Origin: Oscillatoriales cyanobacterium PMM_0008
Lineage (GTDB): Bacteria; Cyanobacteriota; Cyanobacteriia; Cyanobacteriales; Aerosakkonemataceae
DNA length: 34,871 nucleotides
Reading direction: 5' to 3'
Assembly (NCBI GenBank): GCA_949128025.1
Contig: CASBRD010000219.1
Location: 1 to 34,871, forward strand
Positions 1 through 7,498 of this stretch are shown here, one piece after another (positions within the stretch are counted from its first letter, which is position 1; every line of letters starts with the position of its first letter). The notes under the pieces were generated by a model. The model saw only the letters and a list, made by a program, of their open reading frames with translations, was not told the DNA's origin and ran no database searches. The translations under genes and the position numbers were made by a program.

Positions 1-790
1 AGCTGGCACTGACGTTCAGTTCTATTCCAAGGCTGGCGGCACTTTCTAAAGGGCCCATAAAACTGGTATCGCGGTCTAGAAAATAGGGCTGCCTACTCCA
101 ATGGTTCATTTGCGAAACATTCAAGAAATAGCAACCAGCGTGGGGGTTACTAGCACGACGGAAAGTTACTGGGCTACCCATGATTTGCCCGATCAGTTCT
201 GGTTGCTCTTGCAAATTCTGAAATTTAGCTGTTAGCTGCGATACCAGGTTCCCGTCGATATAGGTTTTTTGGCTTGTGGCACTGACGTCCCGCCGCTGAT
301 TACCGGGCGAGATTTCATAGCGATTTGGTTGCAGCAGGCACATATCACCCGCTTGATTGGTAAACCACTTGAGTTTGACAAAAAACCAAGGGTCGTGCAA
401 AATCAGGTCGTCTTCCATGTAGCAGAAGTAGTCATAACTACCAAGACAGTCTCTCAGTAGTGCCTGACACTCAAAGCCCAATAGCATCGGTTCGGAATTG
501 GTACGGTAATGCTTGTAGAAATGTGACGGAAGTGGAATCCGATCCAGAAGGTGAGAATCTTTAGTAGTAGAGATAACTATATCTATGTCATGAGCTTGGG
601 ACTGATTGACAGGCAAGGTAGCCCCCTTGGCAATGTCCATGCTGGTCTGGGACTTGCCGAATAACTGTTGCAAAGCAGTGATAGAAGCAGTTAGCGCCTG
701 GATGCGCGGCTGAGGATCTTTACCTTGAGAACCGTGCTTTCCGTTATCGGTTGGGTTGAAGAAGTGAGGAAGAGTGAACAGAATCCGCAT
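1..790 (-). CDS. Glycosyltransferase-like protein, C-terminus off the window
   Basis: An open frame starts at ATG 790-788 and stays open to base 1, giving 263 codons with no stop, so the 3' end lies outside the window. The protein begins MRILFTLPHFFNP and is soluble-looking, with no signal peptide. Residues 124-128 read YMEDD, an acidic cluster after a hydrophobic strand (GSYDYFCYMEDDLIL) that resembles the metal-binding DxD site of GT-A glycosyltransferases. This supports a nucleotide-sugar transferase role, but I cannot name a family from sequence alone. The gene diverges from the secretion cassette at 997. The assignment as a glycosyltransferase is inference from the acidic motif and the nearby sugar locus. 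Confidence 0.72.
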   Translation of the reverse strand, partial: MRILFTLPHFFNPTDNGKHGSQGKDPQPRIQALTASITALQQLFGKSQTSMDIAKGATLPVNQSQAHDIDIVISTTKDSHLLDRIPLPSHFYKHYRTNSEPMLLGFECQALLRDCLGSYDYFCYMEDDLILHDPWFFVKLKWFTNQAGDMCLLQPNRYEISPGNQRRDVSATSQKTYIDGNLVSQLTAKFQNLQEQPELIGQIMGSPVTFRRASNPHAGCYFLNVSQMNHWSRQPYFLDRDTSFMGPLESAASLGIELNVSAS

Positions 791-996
791 AAGGTTGGTT
801 ACAATAGTTTATTAACAAAATCTTGACAAGCTGGATAACAACTTGTGGAGGTTGTGAGTTTTTCAAGTGCTATATTAAGCTTTTGGTGACGATTTATGCC
901 TTCTTTTTATTTTGTGACGATTACGCACCAAATTGACCAGGGGTGATGTGGGCGCTAAAAACAGTTGGACTACAGGGTAAGTGTAAGTTCTAAGCA
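791..996. other. Divergent intergenic region
   Basis: This gap of about 200 bases separates two divergent genes and must contain both promoters. A TTGACA hexamer lies at 823-828 on the plus strand, but no good -10 hexamer sits at the normal spacing, so I do not call a promoter. Nothing else is recognised. Confidence 0.4.
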
Positions 997-1755
997 ATGA
1001 CAGGATTGTTTCAAGCTGGCAACAGAGTAATTCAAGCGGATGAAATGCTGGTACTGCTAAATCGGTATCAGTTAATGCCGCAGTTTTTGCGTGGACTGAT
1101 CTTAGACGAGGCGATCGCCGATATCGATCTCAGCGAGGAAGAGAGGAAAAGCGCTGTAGCTCAAACTGAAGCGCAATATCAGATCTCTTCACCAGAAGCT
1201 AGGGAAGCTTGGCTGGAAAGCCAAGGGTTAAGCCAAGAACAGTTTGAGGAAATCGTAGTACGCCCCTTCGAGCTGGAAAAATTTAAGCAGGGGACTTGGA
1301 GTTCAAAAGTCGAATCCTATTTCCTCACACGCAAATCCTATCTAGACCAGGTAGTCTACTCTCTGATCCGCACCAAAGACCTGGGACTGGCCCAAGAAAT
1401 CTACTTTCGCATCCAAGAAGGCGAACAAAACTTTTCCGAGCTAGCCAAACAATATTCTCAGGGGCCAGAAGCCAATACGGGAGGAGTATTGGGGCCAGTG
1501 CCGATCCGGCAGCCCCATCCCCTGATCGGTCAACTGCTCTCAGTCAGTCAACCGGGTCAACTTTGGCAACCGCGAGCCCTAGCGGAATGGTTTGTAATCG
1601 TTAGGTTAGAAAAGTTTATGCCAGCTCAGCTAGACGACGCAATGCGCCGCCGCCTGATCGACGAAATGTTTGAAACTTGGCTCTCTGAGCAGGTGAAAAA
1701 AATGGGAAATCTGCATTTAGCGGAGAAAACTGAGGAGTCAGTGGCGATCGTGTAG
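997..1755 (+). CDS. Parvulin-type peptidylprolyl isomerase of a type I secretion cassette
   Basis: The 252-residue protein carries a PpiC/rotamase-like domain at about residues 118-208 (from DQVVYSLIRTKD through FSELAKQYSQGPEA, TGGVLGPVP and EWFVIVRLEKF), the usual parvulin order of strand, helix and GG turn. The first 110 residues are helical and resemble the N-terminal region of SurA/PpiC-type chaperones. There is no signal peptide or lipobox, so it is probably cytoplasmic, unlike periplasmic SurA. It lies directly upstream of an ABC exporter and an HlyD adaptor on the same strand, which suggests that it helps keep an export substrate unfolded or primes it for secretion; that role is inference. 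The 329-base gap to the exporter may hold a separate promoter. Confidence 0.85.
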   Translation: MTGLFQAGNRVIQADEMLVLLNRYQLMPQFLRGLILDEAIADIDLSEEERKSAVAQTEAQYQISSPEAREAWLESQGLSQEQFEEIVVRPFELEKFKQGTWSSKVESYFLTRKSYLDQVVYSLIRTKDLGLAQEIYFRIQEGEQNFSELAKQYSQGPEANTGGVLGPVPIRQPHPLIGQLLSVSQPGQLWQPRALAEWFVIVRLEKFMPAQLDDAMRRRLIDEMFETWLSEQVKKMGNLHLAEKTEESVAIV

Positions 1756-1801
1756 GGGCCCTTCGTGCGGGAAACCAATATTCCGATCCAATCGTCCCAC
1801 A

Positions 1802-1943
1802 TTTTGGTAAGCTATCCTAAATTTATACTCTCCACGCGCATAAAATTACAGTTTGGTAAAGAATAAAGGGTAAAGGGGAATAAGTTAGGATAGTTCTTCC
1901 TGACCCTTACCAAAAGCACTATCTAGAACTGCGTGGAGTATCC
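1802..1943. repeat. Nested imperfect inverted repeats in the 1756-2084 gap
   Basis: This 329-base gap has no gene. TTTTGGTAA at 1802-1810 is mirrored by TTACCAAAA at 1907-1915, CTATCCTAA at 1812-1820 by TTAGGATAG at 1885-1893, and ATACTCTCCACGC near 1825 by GCGTGGAGTAT at 1931-1941. The crossing arms suggest a degenerate palindromic element, not a single terminator. Short CCCTAG heptamer-like words follow at about 2018-2032. Confidence 0.5.
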
Positions 1944-2084
1944 TTGGTCAGAAATATGAAGGAAAAACAATGAAGAAAAAATATATAAGTAAAGACAGCT
2001 AAGCTATAAACCCTTCTTCCCCTAGTCCCTAGCTATAGTTCCCATTTGCCTCTGAAATCTGACAGCTAATTATTCTGGTGGCGT

Positions 2085-5072
2085 ATGACCCAAACAGTTT
2101 CGCGATCGCAAATTCAAACCTTTCTGGCGGAAATAGAGCCATTTAACCGACTAAACGCCAGAAGTCTAGAGGGTTTTGCCGCTCAATGCCAGTTATTGCG
2201 CTATCGCATCGGGCAAACAATCCTGCAAAGGGAAGTGATGCCCACACAGGTAGCGATCGTCTATACAGGACAGGCGCGACTGTTGGGCTACGACCAGCGC
2301 ACCCAAAGCCCCGCCAGCTTGCAAGTGGTCGGGCCAGGGGAAGCCCTGGGCTGGGTAGGATTGGTAAGGGGAGTCGCCTGCGAAACAGCGATCGCATCCA
2401 GCGAAGTCATCTGCATCACACTCCCAGCAGCAGAGTTCTTATCCTACCTCGATAAAGAACCAATTCTCAATGAAGCCTTCCGAGAGCGTTCTAGCCGCAT
2501 CGAACTATTTGAACTATTAAGCCTAGAATTGCAGCGCCGAGCATTAGCAAGCGTAAATCTCAAAGAACTAACCTTCCAAGTTTGGCAAGACACCGAAGTC
2601 CTGAACTTACCAAACGGTCAAGTAACCCTTCCCGAATTAGACCGGAATAGGGTTTGGCTAGTCAGCAGCGGCTTCATCGGCGCATTCTCCACCGGCAGCA
2701 GATTTCCGGCCAGTGAATCAGGCCCTTGGGTGCCCGTCAAAGGCAAACATGGTGCTAGGTTGTTGGGAGTGCGACTTCCGGTTGAGCCGTCGCCAGTCAT
2801 AGATGTGACGCCACCCGTACAGCAGATGGAGAGGGATGCGCCAACAACAGATTTTGAAGATGTTCCTCTAGCACCTCCCATCCAGCCAGCACCCCCAGAA
2901 GCCGTAGCTACACACCAGAAATTCCCCTATTTTCGGGGTCGCGGCAAAATAGAAGCCCCGCTAGCTTGCTTCAAAATGCTGGGAAAACAGATGGGCGTAC
3001 CCTTCCGCAAAGATGTCATTCGCAAAGTGTTGGATAACCAGCTCAAAGCCAGAGGAAGCATTACACTCCTAACCTGCGGTGGCGTAGCCGAGATCATGGG
3101 CATCAGCGCCCAACTGGTGGAAGTACAAGCTCAGGCAATACCCAGATTAAAAGCACCAGCAATGGTTCAATGGCAAGATAGCTTCGCCATTATTTACAGC
3201 ATCAGCGAAAAAGAACTGGTGATAGCGACGCCAGAAGAGGGAATTCGCCGCCGACATCCACGGGAGTTTGCCGAAACTTGGGGAAATGAAGGGCCGGTAC
3301 TGCTGCTGCAACAGCGTGCTGAAGAACAGAGAGAAAAATTCGGCCTCGGCTGGTTTTTGCCCGCCATATCCAAATATCGCAAAACCTTAATAGAAGTTTT
3401 TATCGCTTCGTTCTTAGTGCAGCTGTTTGCCTTGGCAAACCCACTAGCTACCCAGGTGATTATCGACCAAGTAATCAAGGATCGCAGCGCAACCATCCTA
3501 CATAGCGTGGGGCTGCTGTTGCTGGTAGTGGCAGTGTTTGAGGCGCTGCTGACTTACGTGCGGACAACTTTATTTGTCGATACCACCAACAGGATTGACA
3601 TCACCCTGGGTGCGGAGGTAATCGACCACCTGGTACGACTGCCGCTCAACTATTTCGACCATCGTCGGGTAGGGGAACTGGCAGGTCGGGTGAACGAACT
3701 GGAAAATATTCGTCAGTTTCTCACCGGCACAGCTTTGACGGTTGTACTTGATGCCTTTTTCTCGATATTTTATATCGCCTTCATGCTGGTTTATAGCGTG
3801 CCGCTGACGATCGTAGCTTTGTCAACCATCCCGCTATTTGCCATTCTGACGTTAATTGTCTCCCCGATCGTACAGCGTCAGTTACGCACCAAAGCCGAAC
3901 GCTACGCCGACGCCCAATCCTATTTAGTGGAAGTTCTTTCCGGGATTCAAACGGTCAAAGCCCAAAATATCGAGCTAAAATCGCGTTGGCAGTGGCAAGA
4001 ACGCTATGCCCGCTATGTCGCGGCAGGGTTTAAGACGGTGCTGACGTTTAGCACCGCTAGCGCTCTCAGCGGCTTTTTTAATAAGTTGTCCGGTCTGCTG
4101 CTTTTGTGGGTGGGAGCTTATATGGTGATAGCCAACCCACCTCAGCTAACTTTGGGGCAGCTGATTGCGTTCCGCATTATTGCAGGTTATGTCACTAGCC
4201 CTCTGCTGCGCTTGGTGCAGTTGTGGCAAAACTTCCAAGAAACGGCTCTGTCTATCGAACGGCTCAGCGACGTTCTGGATGCTAAACCAGAGGCAGACGA
4301 AAACAATCGCAACAATATCACTATGCCTTTAATTGAAGGGGCTGTGAAGTTTGAAGATGTTTCGTTCCGGTTTAATACCAGCGGACCGCTGCAACTGGTA
4401 AATGTCAATGTAGAATTTCCTGCCGGTACGTTTGTTGGGATTGTCGGTCAGAGCGGTTCTGGTAAGAGTACGCTGATGAAATTGCTACAGCGGCTTTACG
4501 AGCCTAACGCCGGACGGATTCAAGTTGATGATTACGATATCGGCAAAGTAGAACTTTATTCTCTGCGCCGTCAAGTTGGGATGGTGCTACAGGATACGCT
4601 GCTATTTAATGGCAGCGTCCGGGACAATATCGCCCTGACCAATCCTGAAGCTGGCGATGAGGAAATTATTGAGGCAGCCAAGGTGGCGGTAGCTCACGAT
4701 TTTATCATGAGCTTATCTAACGGCTACAACACTATAGTGGGAGAGCGCGGCTCCAGTTTATCGGGGGGACAAAGACAGCGGATTGCGATCGCCCGCACCG
4801 TTCTGCAAAACCCCAGACTGCTGATTTTAGACGAAGCTACCAGCGCCCTAGACTACCATTCCGAGCGCCAAGTCTGCGATAACCTCGCGATCGCATTTCA
4901 GGGTCGCACTGTCTTTTTCATCACCCACCGACTCAGCACCGTTAGAAGTGCCGATGTCATACTGATGATGGATCAAGGTTCTGTAGTCGAGCAAGGTACT
5001 CACAAGGAATTAATGGCGCTTAAAGGACGTTACTATTGCCTCTACCAGCAACAAGAGTCCGAAATTTCTTAA
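2085..5072 (+). CDS. ABC exporter with cNMP-binding-like and inactive C39-like N-terminal domains
   Basis: The 995-residue protein is a type I secretion ATPase/permease of the inner membrane. In order: a cyclic-nucleotide-binding-like fold at about 10-130; a linker rich in Pro at 235-275; a C39 peptidase-like domain at about 285-410; six probable membrane helices at about 432-720; and an ATPase domain. The ATPase is intact: Walker A GQSGSGKST (788-796), signature LSGGQ (892-896), Walker B LLILDE (912-917) and switch His 948. The C39 region lacks its catalytic residues: where active peptidases read DCGxACLxM this protein has EAPLACFKM (290-298), and the usual catalytic His position is in QDSFAII. 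It therefore resembles the C39-like domain of HlyB, which binds substrates without cleaving them. A GGTGG sequence precedes the ATG. The likely partner is the HlyD protein just downstream; the substrate is unknown. Confidence 0.92.
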   Translation: MTQTVSRSQIQTFLAEIEPFNRLNARSLEGFAAQCQLLRYRIGQTILQREVMPTQVAIVYTGQARLLGYDQRTQSPASLQVVGPGEALGWVGLVRGVACETAIASSEVICITLPAAEFLSYLDKEPILNEAFRERSSRIELFELLSLELQRRALASVNLKELTFQVWQDTEVLNLPNGQVTLPELDRNRVWLVSSGFIGAFSTGSRFPASESGPWVPVKGKHGARLLGVRLPVEPSPVIDVTPPVQQMERDAPTTDFEDVPLAPPIQPAPPEAVATHQKFPYFRGRGKIEAPLACFKMLGKQMGVPFRKDVIRKVLDNQLKARGSITLLTCGGVAEIMGISAQLVEVQAQAIPRLKAPAMVQWQDSFAIIYSISEKELVIATPEEGIRRRHPREFAETWGNEGPVLLLQQRAEEQREKFGLGWFLPAISKYRKTLIEVFIASFLVQLFALANPLATQVIIDQVIKDRSATILHSVGLLLLVVAVFEALLTYVRTTLFVDTTNRIDITLGAEVIDHLVRLPLNYFDHRRVGELAGRVNELENIRQFLTGTALTVVLDAFFSIFYIAFMLVYSVPLTIVALSTIPLFAILTLIVSPIVQRQLRTKAERYADAQSYLVEVLSGIQTVKAQNIELKSRWQWQERYARYVAAGFKTVLTFSTASALSGFFNKLSGLLLLWVGAYMVIANPPQLTLGQLIAFRIIAGYVTSPLLRLVQLWQNFQETALSIERLSDVLDAKPEADENNRNNITMPLIEGAVKFEDVSFRFNTSGPLQLVNVNVEFPAGTFVGIVGQSGSGKSTLMKLLQRLYEPNAGRIQVDDYDIGKVELYSLRRQVGMVLQDTLLFNGSVRDNIALTNPEAGDEEIIEAAKVAVAHDFIMSLSNGYNTIVGERGSSLSGGQRQRIAIARTVLQNPRLLILDEATSALDYHSERQVCDNLAIAFQGRTVFFITHRLSTVRSADVILMMDQGSVVEQGTHKELMALKGRYYCLYQQQESEIS

Positions 5073-5081
5073 TAATTTCCC

Positions 5082-5123
5082 AAAAGCAGATTGAAGATTT
5101 GAAATTAAATTTAATCTGCTTTT
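5082..5123 (+). terminator. Hairpin between exporter and HlyD genes
   Basis: AAAAGCAGATT (5082-5092) pairs perfectly with AATCTGCTTTT (5113-5123), leaving a 20-base AT-rich loop. The T stretch is short and belongs to the stem. It could be a weak terminator or an RNA-processing site that changes the ratio of exporter to adaptor. Confidence 0.4.
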
Positions 5124-5173
5124 CTGAAATCTTTAATTTGCAATTAACCATTACCAATTACCAATAAAAAATC

Positions 5174-7189
5174 ATGACCAACAAACAAATAGTCGATCGT
5201 TCAAATGGCAACGGCAACGGCAACGGCAAACACAACGGTATAGCTCAAGTAAAAGATTTCAATACCGTTTGGGTTCCTCCCGAACCAGTTTCCCCTCCTC
5301 CGCCTCCTTTTGAGCCAGACAACCAACCCATCCTATTAGAGCGACCTTCTTGGTGGTCGCACGCCTTTGTTTGGTTAATTCTCAGCGTAACTGGTTCCGC
5401 TCTACTTTGGGCAGCATTTGCCCCGATCGAGCAATCAATCCCAGCTATGGGTAAATTGGAAGCGGAAGGTGCTGCCAAAGAAGTGAAAGCACCCAACGGC
5501 GGCGTGGTACGCGAGATTTTTGTCAAAGATGGAGAGCGGGTGACAAAAGGTCAGCTTTTGATTACGCTTGACCCCACAGCACCCCAAGCAGATTTGGACT
5601 CGCTCTTCAAACAGCGCGAAACGCTTCTGCGGGAAAATCAATTTTACAACGCGCAAGCTAATGGCGCAAGCACAGGAGGCAGTCCCGAATTACAAGCGCT
5701 AACCCAGTCTAGATCTGCCCTAATCGCAGAAAATCAATACTACAAGGCTCAGCTGAATGGGGCAAAAGTAGCAGGCGGCAGCGGGGGCGAATTCTTTGCC
5801 AACCAAGAGGGACTTTTAGCCGCCAGCCGCGCCGAATTGCGGTCTCGCGTGCAAGCAGCTCAGTTGCAAGTTCAAGAGTTACAAAAGCAATTTGACCAGG
5901 TGCAGGTGCAATTAGCGGCTGGCTCGGCACAATTGCCATTGGCCGGTACGCAATTAGCGACGACCAAAGATCGATTAGAACTGGCTAAGGTGCAGTTTGA
6001 AACGGCCCAGGCGCAATTACCCAGAGCAGTCCAGCAGTTTGAAACGTCCAAGGCGCAATTACCCAGGGCGATCAAGCAGTTTGAAACGGCCCAGGCGCAA
6101 TTACCCAGAGCGATCGAGCGATCGCAAACGTCTAAAGCTCTGCTCGCTACAGATCAAGCCCTTCTAAATCAGATCCAATCCGCAGTGGCGGAAGGAGCGA
6201 TATCTAAGCTGCAATCTCAACGGCAGGAGCAACAAGTTTTGACCCGCAAAAATGATATTGCCGAAAGAGAATCGGAAATTTTGACGCGCCAAAATGAGGT
6301 TACGCAAAGTGAATCGGAAATCTTAAGACGCCGCCAGGAAATCACGGCAAGCGAAACGGAAATCTTGAGACGCCGCCAGGAACTCGCAGCCAGCCGATCT
6401 GAAATATCAAACCGCCAAGGTGAAGTTGCCAACCGCGAAGCCGAACTTTTGAAAACTCAAGCTGAAATCGATCGCCTGAAGGGAGACCAACAACGCATCA
6501 CTGTGTCCATCGATCGGGCGAAGCAACAGTTGAAAAATACTATTGATTTATCTGCCAAAGATATCTTCACGAAAATTGCCGATAACCACCAAAAGATTGC
6601 CGAAATTGATAGCCAGCTAGCTCGATTGAGATTGGAAAATAAGAAAAAGCTAGACGAAATTGAGAGCCAAATCCAAAAGGCAAAACAGGTTCTTCAGTAC
6701 CAAGAACTCCGAGCGCCAGTTGATGGGATGGTGTTTAATCTAAAACCAAATTCGCCGGGATATGTTGTCAGACAAATTGACGCGGAACCAGTGCTGTCAA
6801 TTGTGCCTACCGATAAACTGGTGGCAAAAATATATCTTACAAACCGGGATATCGGTCAGATTGTGGATAAATTGAAAAAGGAAAAAGAGTTGAAGGTCGA
6901 GGTAAATGTGGAATCGTTCCCATCCACCGAATTTGGCACCGTCACCGGCAAATTGACTTCAGTTGGTTCTGATGTTTTGCCTCCAGATCAACAGGAACAA
7001 CGTCCTTATTACGCTTTTCCTGCCACAATAGAACTGGAAAGTCAATCTTTGAAAGTGGGTGAAAGGAAAATTCCGCTCCAGTCCGGTATGGCGATCAATG
7101 CCAGTATAAAAGTGCGTAATCGGACAGTTCTGAGTATCTTTACAGAGTTGTTCCAAAAACAAGTTGATGACCTTAAGACCGTCAGGTAA
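5174..7189 (+). CDS. HlyD-family type I secretion membrane fusion protein
   Basis: The 671-residue protein bridges the ABC exporter and an outer-membrane channel across the periplasm. A cytoplasmic N-terminus with an NGNGNGNG tract (from hexamers) and a Pro-rich stretch precedes one membrane helix at about 63-82. A lipoyl/barrel-sandwich half follows (VKAPNGGVVREIFVKDGERV, about 104-123), then a very long coiled coil, the second lipoyl half (QELRAPVDGMVF) and a beta-barrel domain to the end. It is longer than E. coli HlyD (478 residues); the extra length is coiled coil built from 14-residue repeats, both in QFETAQAQLPRA units and in SEILRRRQEITASE units. It lies 101 bases after the exporter and surely works with it. 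No TolC gene is in the window. Confidence 0.93.
   Translation: MTNKQIVDRSNGNGNGNGKHNGIAQVKDFNTVWVPPEPVSPPPPPFEPDNQPILLERPSWWSHAFVWLILSVTGSALLWAAFAPIEQSIPAMGKLEAEGAAKEVKAPNGGVVREIFVKDGERVTKGQLLITLDPTAPQADLDSLFKQRETLLRENQFYNAQANGASTGGSPELQALTQSRSALIAENQYYKAQLNGAKVAGGSGGEFFANQEGLLAASRAELRSRVQAAQLQVQELQKQFDQVQVQLAAGSAQLPLAGTQLATTKDRLELAKVQFETAQAQLPRAVQQFETSKAQLPRAIKQFETAQAQLPRAIERSQTSKALLATDQALLNQIQSAVAEGAISKLQSQRQEQQVLTRKNDIAERESEILTRQNEVTQSESEILRRRQEITASETEILRRRQELAASRSEISNRQGEVANREAELLKTQAEIDRLKGDQQRITVSIDRAKQQLKNTIDLSAKDIFTKIADNHQKIAEIDSQLARLRLENKKKLDEIESQIQKAKQVLQYQELRAPVDGMVFNLKPNSPGYVVRQIDAEPVLSIVPTDKLVAKIYLTNRDIGQIVDKLKKEKELKVEVNVESFPSTEFGTVTGKLTSVGSDVLPPDQQEQRPYYAFPATIELESQSLKVGERKIPLQSGMAINASIKVRNRTVLSIFTELFQKQVDDLKTVR
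5993..6118 (+). repeat. Three tandem 42-bp repeats inside the HlyD gene
   Basis: Three nearly identical 42-base units begin at 5993, 6035 and 6077, each encoding QFETAQAQLPRA plus two residues. Fourteen residues equal two heptads, so copy-number change keeps both frame and coiled-coil register. Confidence 0.9.
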
Positions 7190-7200
7190 TTGTTTGGAAA

Positions 7201-7233
7201 TTAGCTCAAGAACGGCGCTAAGTTTTGTTTTTT
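7201..7233 (+). terminator. Weak terminator-like hairpin after the HlyD gene
   Basis: TTAGC (7201-7205) pairs with GCTAA (7217-7221) and is followed by a T-rich run interrupted by one G. It lies just after the stop of the adaptor gene. The stem is only five bases, so the call is tentative. Confidence 0.3.
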
Positions 7234-7292
7234 GGGGAAGGCATTAGCTGACCCCAAATTGTTTTATTTAGCAATATCCTTCAACCTCTTTA

Positions 7293-7319
7293 GTATGTTG
7301 TTGCGCTTTAGCGCTCTTT
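7293..7319 (+). repeat. Half copy of the GTTGTTGCGCTTTAGCGCT repeat
   Basis: This stretch matches one arm of the perfect hairpin at 25903-25955, with GTATG in place of GTACG. It has no opposite arm nearby, so it looks like a solitary half element. The rest of the 7190-7498 gap holds this, the hairpin at 7201 and the palindrome at 7363. Confidence 0.7.
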
Positions 7320-7362
7320 AATATCATGTCCGCGACGATTACCCCCTTTATGTCTCTAGGCT

Positions 7363-7390
7363 GTAGAGACGTTTCATGAAACGTCTCTAC
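7363..7390. repeat. Perfect 28-base palindrome (GTAGAGACGTTTCA family)
   Basis: GTAGAGACGTTTCA is followed immediately by its exact reverse complement. Palindromes of this kind are dispersed in many cyanobacterial genomes. It could also act as a transcription end hairpin for the secretion cassette, though no T-run follows. Confidence 0.8.
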
Positions 7391-7498
7391 AATCTTTATG
7401 CCAAAAATTCTCATGGGGTAACAAACCCGGATTTGGTATAAAAATAATTTACACGGTTTAGTGTAATATGGTTAACAAAGTTAAACGGGACACTGCAA

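Noticed and set aside
2940-3315. Active C39 leader peptidase in the ABC exporter
   Set aside because: The DCG Cys and the catalytic His are both replaced, so a bacteriocin-processing function is not supported.
5872-6432. Minus-strand frames opposite the HlyD coiled coil
   Set aside because: They are shadows of tandem repeats with no start signals and unnatural composition.
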